Shown here: positions 59,010 to 64,000 of the stretch, one piece after another | How positions within the stretch are numbered: position 1 is the first letter of the stretch | How the letters are laid out: each line of letters opens with the position of its first letter | NCBI RefSeq assembly: GCF_011320115.1 | Contig: NZ_JAANOZ010000012.1 | Span: forward strand, 1 to 64,000 | DNA: 64,000 nucleotides | Direction: 5' to 3' | Origin: Croceibacterium segetis | GTDB lineage: Bacteria; Pseudomonadota; Alphaproteobacteria; Sphingomonadales; Sphingomonadaceae | The notes under the pieces: model-generated | What the model was told of the DNA's origin: nothing | What the model saw: the letters and a program-made list of their open reading frames with translations, nothing else | Databases searched by the model: none | Position numbers and translations under genes: made by a program

Positions 59010-59710
59010 CCCAGATAGGCAAGGGCGTTGAGGGCGATCGCCATCGCGAAACCGGTCAGCGAAACCGGGTGAATGCGCCGCAGGACCAGCCAGTCGTAAA
59101 CGAAAAGCGACAGGTAGAATGCGCTCCACGTGCCTGCCAGGTAGACGAGATAGGCGACGGCATCCCACCGGTTCACCGCATCCGGCAGCACCGGCACGAG
59201 ATAAGGATCGTAAAGCCTGGCGAGGATCGGTTCGAGCAGGAAAAGGGTGCCGGCAAGGACCAGGCGCTTGTGAATCTCCGGCCGCCGCCGGTTGCGATAC
59301 GCGAGCAGGATGAAGATCGCGAACGCGGGCAGGAGCAGGCGGTTCGCCTTCACCTCCGGCTCCATCAACGCCCACCCCTTCCATTTCGCCACGAAGAGAT
59401 AGAGCGTGCTGAGCGTCACCCCGACCGCAGCGATGAACCCGGCGGTGCCAAGCCTGCGATGCAGGCGAACGTTCCCCGCGCGGATGAAGGCCGACTGCAC
59501 GACCAGCGTCAGCATCCACGACGCCGCGAAGAAAGCATGCACAAGCATCTTGGGGTCGCCGTTGCTCGGCTGGTGGACATCGGTGACCAGATTGTCCCAG
59601 AACGCCGCCAGCGACAGTGCGAACAGCAGCACGAAGAGGGCCGGGAAATAGTGCCGCCTCGTCGCTAAGGCGGCGACCGACCAAGCCCGCGGTGTCGCCG
59701 AAGTAGCCAT
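59006..59710 (-). CDS. Seven-helix membrane protein of unknown function
   Basis: The ATG at 59710 gives 234 aa with about seven membrane segments (FPALFVLLFALSLAAFW, MLVHAFFAASWMLTLVVQSAF, LGTAGFIAAVGVTLSTLYLF, LLLPAFAIFILLAYRN, VAYLVYLAGTWSAFYLSLF and the tail). HxF and RLHRRLG motifs resemble DUF420-like/cytochrome-assembly-type membrane proteins, but no firm family is assigned. It overlaps the end of pdeM by 4 bp, convergently. Confidence 0.72.
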   Translation of the reverse strand: MATSATPRAWSVAALATRRHYFPALFVLLFALSLAAFWDNLVTDVHQPSNGDPKMLVHAFFAASWMLTLVVQSAFIRAGNVRLHRRLGTAGFIAAVGVTLSTLYLFVAKWKGWALMEPEVKANRLLLPAFAIFILLAYRNRRRPEIHKRLVLAGTLFLLEPILARLYDPYLVPVLPDAVNRWDAVAYLVYLAGTWSAFYLSLFVYDWLVLRRIHPVSLTGFAMAIALNALAYLG

Positions 59711-59855
59711 GCGATGGTCCCCCCGTGTCGTTCGACGCGCGGCGAAATCTACCACTCGATCCGCAAATGCGCCACACGGCCCGCCACGACCCCTAGCGCC
59801 CGAGGGCGTTTCCCCCTAAGTAACCGCGTCCGAATCCACCCTAGGAGAATACCCC

Positions 59856-60398
59856 ATAGCTCGTCCCCCCCGCCGCACGTTGTCCCCGCCGGTCAAGAGT
59901 GGCCCGCGCTTCGACGACATGATCCAGTCGGACAAGGTCCGCGTGATCGACGAAAACGGCGAAAATCTCGGCGTCATGTACACCAAGGAAGCGATGGAGC
60001 AAGCCAACGAGCTTGGCCTGAACTTGGTCGAAGTCTCGCCCAACGCCGACCCGCCGGTGGCCAAGTACCTCGATGTCGGCAAGTACCGCTACGAGGCGCA
60101 GAAGAAGGCCAACGCCGCGCGCAAGACGCAGAAGACGCAGGAGATCAAGGAGATCAAGATGCGTCCGAACATCGACGTCCACGATTACGACGTGAAGATG
60201 CGCAGCGTCCGCAAGTTCCTCGAGGAAGGCGACAAGGTCAAGATGACCCTGCGCTTCCGCGGCCGCGAGATGGCCCACCAGGAACTGGGCATGGACTTGC
60301 TCAACCGGGTGCGCGACGACACCGCCGAGATCGCCAAGATCGAAGCCTACCCGCGCCTAGAAGGCCGCCAGATGCTGATGGTGCTGGCGCCGAAGTAG
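59856..60398 (+). CDS. infC: Translation initiation factor IF-3 (probable AUA start)
   Basis: The IF-3 N-domain ([47 protein letters not shown]), linker and C-domain ([45 protein letters not shown]) are complete. A TTG at 59880 could start the protein, but an in-frame ATA at 59856 sits 8 bp after AGGAG (59843-59847), the correct spacing, and adds [10 protein letters not shown]-3 itself discriminates against such codons, as with AUU in E. coli, giving autoregulation. From 59856 the product is 180 aa. Confidence 0.88.
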   Translation: MARPPRRTLSPPVKSGPRFDDMIQSDKVRVIDENGENLGVMYTKEAMEQANELGLNLVEVSPNADPPVAKYLDVGKYRYEAQKKANAARKTQKTQEIKEIKMRPNIDVHDYDVKMRSVRKFLEEGDKVKMTLRFRGREMAHQELGMDLLNRVRDDTAEIAKIEAYPRLEGRQMLMVLAPK

Positions 60399-60428
60399 GC
60401 GCCTTTGCTCAGCGACGAGTTACCGGGA

Positions 60429-60450
60429 GGGCGTGCCGCGAGACGCGCCC
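60429..60450 (+). terminator. Possible terminator after infC
   Basis: A 5-bp stem GGGCG/CGCCC with a 12-base loop is followed by TTCGTTTGT, 30 bp after the infC stop. The stem is short, so this is a weak candidate. Confidence 0.35.
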
Positions 60451-60495
60451 TTCGTTTGTCCGAGATCGGTGCGTCGGTGAGCCGGCGTTACGGCT

Positions 60496-60891
60496 TCATC
60501 GCCCAGTGGCAAGCCAGCCCCTAGTCAGCGGATTCCAAAGCAACCAGACTTGGAACACGTTAAGAGCGACGACTGCGAACGCCGGCCAGTCGAAACCTGC
60601 AACTTGCTGCGAGCCAGACGGCAGCATGGCGGGAACGGTCGACACGAGCATGACGACGATATTCAGGACCGTAAGCGCCGTAAATATCCCGGTGGCGCTC
60701 AAGCTCCGTTTGCGCGTGATGCTTAGGCCCATCCAAAAGTAAACCGTCGCCAGCAAGATGAGCAGCCAGAAAAAGCCCGAGAAGATTACTTGCAAGAGCG
60801 AAATGACGACGACCAGTGCTTCAAAAGTTGTCACGGTCCAAGGCCGAGTGGTCGGGTGTCTCACCCCTTCATCCATGCCGCGATTTGTCAT
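60496..60891 (-). CDS. Small membrane protein of unknown function
   Basis: The 131-aa product has three to four membrane segments (VVVISLLQVIFSGFFWLLILLATVYFWMG-like stretch, IFTALTVLNIVVMLVSTVPAML, FAVVALNVFQVWLLWN). No family recognised. It ends close to infC and is convergent with it. An alternative start at residue 6 (MDEGVRH) exists. Confidence 0.55.
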   Translation of the reverse strand: MTNRGMDEGVRHPTTRPWTVTTFEALVVVISLLQVIFSGFFWLLILLATVYFWMGLSITRKRSLSATGIFTALTVLNIVVMLVSTVPAMLPSGSQQVAGFDWPAFAVVALNVFQVWLLWNPLTRGWLATGR

Positions 60892-60930
60892 GGTGACATC
60901 TCCCTCTCGCTGGCCAAACCAAGCCTAATC

Positions 60931-61320
60931 TCACTCCGCCGGCGGCTCCCAGAGCTCGATCGGGTTGCCTTCGGGATCGCGAATACGCGCGAAGCGGCCG
61001 ACGCTGGGGTGGTCCCATTCGGCCTTGCGCTCGGCCGCGATACCCGCCGCCGCCAGCTTGGCGACCAGCGAATCCAGCCCGGAGACCCGAAAGTTGAGCA
61101 TCATCTGGCGGTCGGTCGAGAAGTAATTGTTGGTGCGCGGGAAGAATGAGAACACCGTGTCGCCCGCCTCCTGCTTCCATGACCAGTAGCCGTCCGGCGC
61201 CGGTTCGCCCCCGGCAGTGACGGTGAAGCCCAGATGTTCGCGGTACCAGGCGCTGAGCTTGCCTGGATCATCGGCGCGCAGGAATAACCCGCCGATCCCC
61301 AGGACCTTGCCTTCGTCCAT
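60931..61320 (-). CDS. VOC (glyoxalase/bleomycin-resistance-fold) protein
   Basis: The start at 61320 gives 129 aa: VLGIGGLFLRADDPGKLSAWYREHLGFTV, QMMLNFRVSGLDSLVAKLAAAGI and RIRDPEGNPIELWEPPAE with the C-terminal metal-ligand Glu. The His of the first strand is not obvious, so activity is uncertain. It is divergent from the MFS gene across 73 bp. Confidence 0.85.
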   Translation of the reverse strand: MDEGKVLGIGGLFLRADDPGKLSAWYREHLGFTVTAGGEPAPDGYWSWKQEAGDTVFSFFPRTNNYFSTDRQMMLNFRVSGLDSLVAKLAAAGIAAERKAEWDHPSVGRFARIRDPEGNPIELWEPPAE

Positions 61321-61393
61321 CACGCCCCTCCTTGCCCTCTTGCGCACGCAGGCTAGGATCGGAACGGGCGCGGGTAAAGCGGGGGATGAGAAG

Positions 61394-62602
61394 ATGGGCG
61401 TTCTGGCCGACTATCGCGAGCTGACGCCGCCCCAGAAGACCGCGATCTGGGCCAGCTACCTCGGCTGGATGCTCGACGCGTTCGACTTCTTCCTGCTGGT
61501 GTTCATGATCAAGGCGATCGGCGAGGAATTCGGCGCCAGCATCGAGCAGGTCTCCGAAGCGCTGTTCCTCACCCTCGCCGCGCGGCCGCTGGGCGCGCTG
61601 GTGTTCGGCTGGCTCGGCGACCGCTTCGGCCGGCGGCCGGTGCTGATGCTGGTGATCGCGTTGTTCTCGCTGATGTCCGGCCTTTCGGGCCTGGCGACCT
61701 CGCTGCCGCAACTGCTGCTGATCCGCGCATGCTTCGGCTTTGCCATGGGCGGTGAGTGGGGTTTGGGCGCGAGCCTGGTGATGGAGACGATCCCGGCCAA
61801 GATGCGCGGCGCGGTCTCGGGCCTGCTGCAGTCGGGCTACCCCACGGGCTATCTCGTTGCGAGCCTCGTTTATTACCTGTTCTTCGACGCGATCGGCTGG
61901 CGGGCAATGTTCTTCATCGGGGTGCTGCCGGCGCTGTTCGTGCTGTTCATCCGCCTGCGCGTCGAGGAGAGCCCCACCTTCGTCGCCAGGCGCGGCCACG
62001 CCCGGCCGGAGTGGCTCGGCCTGCTCGCGCAGCACTGGAAGCTGGCGCTCTACCTGATCGTGCTGATGACCGGGATGAATTTCCTCAGCCACGGCACCGG
62101 CGACCTCTACCCCACCTTCCTGCAGAAGCAGCGCGGGTTCGACACGCATATGACGGGCACGCTGGCGATCGTGCTCAATGTCGGCTCGATTATCGGCGCG
62201 ATCGGCTTCGGCCAGTTCGCCGAACGGATGGGCCGGCGGCGCAATCTCGCGCTTGCCTGCCTGGTGGTCATCCCGGTGATCCCGCTGTGGGCCTATTCGA
62301 CCGGCCTGTTCCCGCTCGCGCTCGGCGCCTTCCTGATGGGCTTCGCCGTGCAAGGCGCGTGGGGCAACATCCCGGCCTACCTCAACGAGCTTTCACCCCC
62401 GGCGATCCGGGCGATGTTCCCCGGCTTTGTCTACCAGCTCGGCAACCTGTTCGCCTCGCGCGTTTCGCCGTTCCAGGCCGGTATCGCGGCGGATCGCGGC
62501 GGCGATTATGCCTATGCGCTGGCTTCGGTCACGCTGGTCACCGCGGTCGCGATCATCGCATGGGTGTGGTTCGGCCCCGAGCGGCGCGAGGAGCTCGAGT
62601 AG
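61394..62602 (+). CDS. MFS transporter (organic-acid symporter type)
   Basis: The ATG at 61394 gives 402 aa with twelve predicted membrane segments and the motifs GWLGDRFGRRPVLM, GFAMGGEWGLGASLVMETIPAKMRG and GQFAERMGRRRNL. These place it with sugar-acid/aromatic-acid proton symporters. Its GGEWG signature is shared with the carrier at 22078-23400. Specificity unknown. Confidence 0.88.
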   Translation: MGVLADYRELTPPQKTAIWASYLGWMLDAFDFFLLVFMIKAIGEEFGASIEQVSEALFLTLAARPLGALVFGWLGDRFGRRPVLMLVIALFSLMSGLSGLATSLPQLLLIRACFGFAMGGEWGLGASLVMETIPAKMRGAVSGLLQSGYPTGYLVASLVYYLFFDAIGWRAMFFIGVLPALFVLFIRLRVEESPTFVARRGHARPEWLGLLAQHWKLALYLIVLMTGMNFLSHGTGDLYPTFLQKQRGFDTHMTGTLAIVLNVGSIIGAIGFGQFAERMGRRRNLALACLVVIPVIPLWAYSTGLFPLALGAFLMGFAVQGAWGNIPAYLNELSPPAIRAMFPGFVYQLGNLFASRVSPFQAGIAADRGGDYAYALASVTLVTAVAIIAWVWFGPERREELE

Positions 62603-62645
62603 GCATCGATTGCGGCCGCCGATCAATCCGGTTACAGGCGCAACC

Positions 62646-63956
62646 ATGTCCGAACCCGTGATCCCGCCCACCCCGCGCCGCAAACCCAAGCCCGAGGTCA
62701 CCACCATCGGCGGGCGGGCGCTCAAGCCGTCCACCCTGATGATGGGCTTCGGCTACGATCCGGTGCTCTCCGAAGGCTCATTGAAGCCGCCGATCTTCCT
62801 CACCAGCACCTTCGTGTTCGAGAGCGCCGAGGCCGGCAAACGGCACTTCGAGGGCATCACCGGCAAGCGCAGCGGCGGGGCCGAGGGCCTGGTCTATTCG
62901 CGCTTCAACGGCCCCAACCAGGAAATCCTCGAAGACCGCCTCGGGGTGTGGGACGGGGCCGAGGACGCGCTGGTGTTCTCGAGCGGGATGACCGCGATCT
63001 GCGTGCTGATGATGGCCTACTGCGAGGCCGGCGACGTGATGGTCCACTCCGGCCCGCTCTACGCCGCCAGCGAGGGCTTCGTCGCCAAGGTGCTCGGCAA
63101 GTTCGGGGTCAGCTATTTCGACTTTCCCGCCGGCGCGACCCGCGAAGAGCTCGACGCGGTGCTGGCGCAGGCGAAAGCCAAGGCGGCCGAGACCGGCGGC
63201 AAGGTGGCGATGGTCTACCTCGAAAGCCCGGGCAACCCGACCAACGCGCTGGTCGACATCGAGGCGGTGAAGGCCGCGCGGGATGCCGCGCTCGACGCCG
63301 ACGAGACGCCGATCGCGATCGACAACACGTTCCTCGGCCCGCTGTGGCAGAGCCCGCTCAAGCACGGCGCCGACATCGTCGTCTATTCGCTGACCAAGTA
63401 CGCCGGCGGCCATTCCGACCTCGTCGCCGGCAGCGTCTCGGGCGCACGGCGGTGGATCGAGCCGGTGCGCGCGCTGCGCAACACGATGGGCGGCATCTGC
63501 GATCCGAACACCGCATGGATGCTCTTGCGCAGCCTCGAAACCCTCGAGATCCGCATGCAGCGCGCGACCGAGAACGCGATCCGCGTGTGCGACTTCCTCG
63601 ATGCCCATCCCAAGGTCGAGAGCGTCGGCTTCCTCGGGCTGCTGCGCGACGGTCGGCAGAAGGACATCTACGACCGTCACTGCACCGGCCCGGGCAGCAC
63701 CTTCAGCCTGTTCATCAAGGGCGGCGAGGCCGAGGCTTTCCGTTTCCTCGACGCGCTCAAGGTCGCCAAGCTGGCGGTCAGCCTCGGCGGCACCGAGACG
63801 CTCGCCAGCCATCCGGCGGCGATGACGCACTTGTCGGTGCCCGACGAGCGCAAGAAGCAGCTCGGCATCACCGACAACCTGGTGCGGATCAGCATCGGCA
63901 TCGAGGACGCCGACGATCTTATAGCGGATTTCGATCAGGCGTTGGGGGCGGTTTAG
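62646..63956 (+). CDS. PLP-dependent cystathionine gamma-synthase/lyase-family enzyme
   Basis: The ATG at 62646 gives 436 aa of the Cys/Met-metabolism PLP family: TSTFVFESAEAG, YSRFNGPNQEILEDRLGVWDGAEDALVFSSGMTAI, AIDNTFLGPLWQSPLKHGADIVVYSLTKYAGGHSDL with the PLP Lys251, and the C-terminal SLGGTETLASHPAAMTHLSVP. Synthase, gamma-lyase and sulfhydrylase functions cannot be told apart from sequence alone. It starts 43 bp after the MFS gene and may be co-transcribed. Confidence 0.9.
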   Translation: MSEPVIPPTPRRKPKPEVTTIGGRALKPSTLMMGFGYDPVLSEGSLKPPIFLTSTFVFESAEAGKRHFEGITGKRSGGAEGLVYSRFNGPNQEILEDRLGVWDGAEDALVFSSGMTAICVLMMAYCEAGDVMVHSGPLYAASEGFVAKVLGKFGVSYFDFPAGATREELDAVLAQAKAKAAETGGKVAMVYLESPGNPTNALVDIEAVKAARDAALDADETPIAIDNTFLGPLWQSPLKHGADIVVYSLTKYAGGHSDLVAGSVSGARRWIEPVRALRNTMGGICDPNTAWMLLRSLETLEIRMQRATENAIRVCDFLDAHPKVESVGFLGLLRDGRQKDIYDRHCTGPGSTFSLFIKGGEAEAFRFLDALKVAKLAVSLGGTETLASHPAAMTHLSVPDERKKQLGITDNLVRISIGIEDADDLIADFDQALGAV

Positions 63957-64000
63957 GAGAAGACGCCGGCCAAGCGCCTGAACCAGTGCCGCAGGATGCC

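Overview
The window is GC-rich and reads as an alphaproteobacterium, most likely of the order Sphingomonadales. The support is two large TonB-dependent receptors beside catabolic genes, an EcfG-like GGAAC promoter, a single bifunctional Rsh, MlaA, HemF, PdeM and a type II-C CRISPR-Cas9 locus. This placement is an inference from gene content; no marker gene was compared.

Region 1 (1-7.9 kb) is shaped by IS6-family elements. A partial IS6 copy opens the window and a complete one lies at 7071-7906. Two ~174-bp non-coding elements (685-857 and 3124-3297) carry terminal inverted repeats like those of the IS6 copies and look like MITEs. One of them ends a secreted superoxide dismutase gene after about 95 codons; the complete IS6 ends an NDH-2 gene, leaving its last ~58 codons. 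Also here are a degenerate response regulator, an S41 peptidase with a MarR regulator, a bufferin-type copper operon (bufA-bufB-bufC-doxX) and a patatin-like phospholipase.

Region 2 (7.9-36.6 kb) is a catabolic cluster of unknown substrate. It has three paralogous Asp-box sialidase-fold proteins plus a relic of a fourth, two paralogous TonB-dependent receptors, two amidohydrolases, NTF2-like proteins (one with three tandem domains), a dienelactone-hydrolase-like lipoprotein with Glu in place of the nucleophile, an SDR, a gamma carbonic anhydrase, an AraC regulator and an MFS carrier. An operon of Fe-alcohol dehydrogenase, NTF2 protein, semialdehyde dehydrogenase and BKACE follows, then a cupin, an HpcH/HpaI aldolase, an alpha/beta-hydrolase lipoprotein and an IclR regulator.

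Region 3 (36.6-47.8 kb) is an accessory island ending at a tRNA-Ser(GGA). It holds a compact type II-C system. A divergent tracrRNA with its own consensus-like promoter and terminator lies upstream of a 1054-aa Cas9. Cas1 is frameshifted, Cas2 has an in-frame amber codon, and the array has 12 repeats and 11 spacers of 30 bp. The tracrRNA anti-repeat shows that the array is read on the minus strand, toward the cas genes. The likely reading is a system able to interfere but unable to acquire spacers. Next come two DUF5681 proteins with a ParB-like/beta-class DNA methyltransferase, and divergently DUF3489, DUF2924 and a large serine recombinase followed by a 21-22 bp repeat array.

Region 4 (47.8-64 kb) is mostly core genome: cyclophilin, DUF1905, VOC protein, Rsh, XRE regulator, CydAB-type oxidase with its DUF2474 subunit, MlaA, HemF, PdeM, IF-3 (probable AUA start), an MFS carrier and a PLP-dependent cystathionine gamma-synthase-like enzyme.
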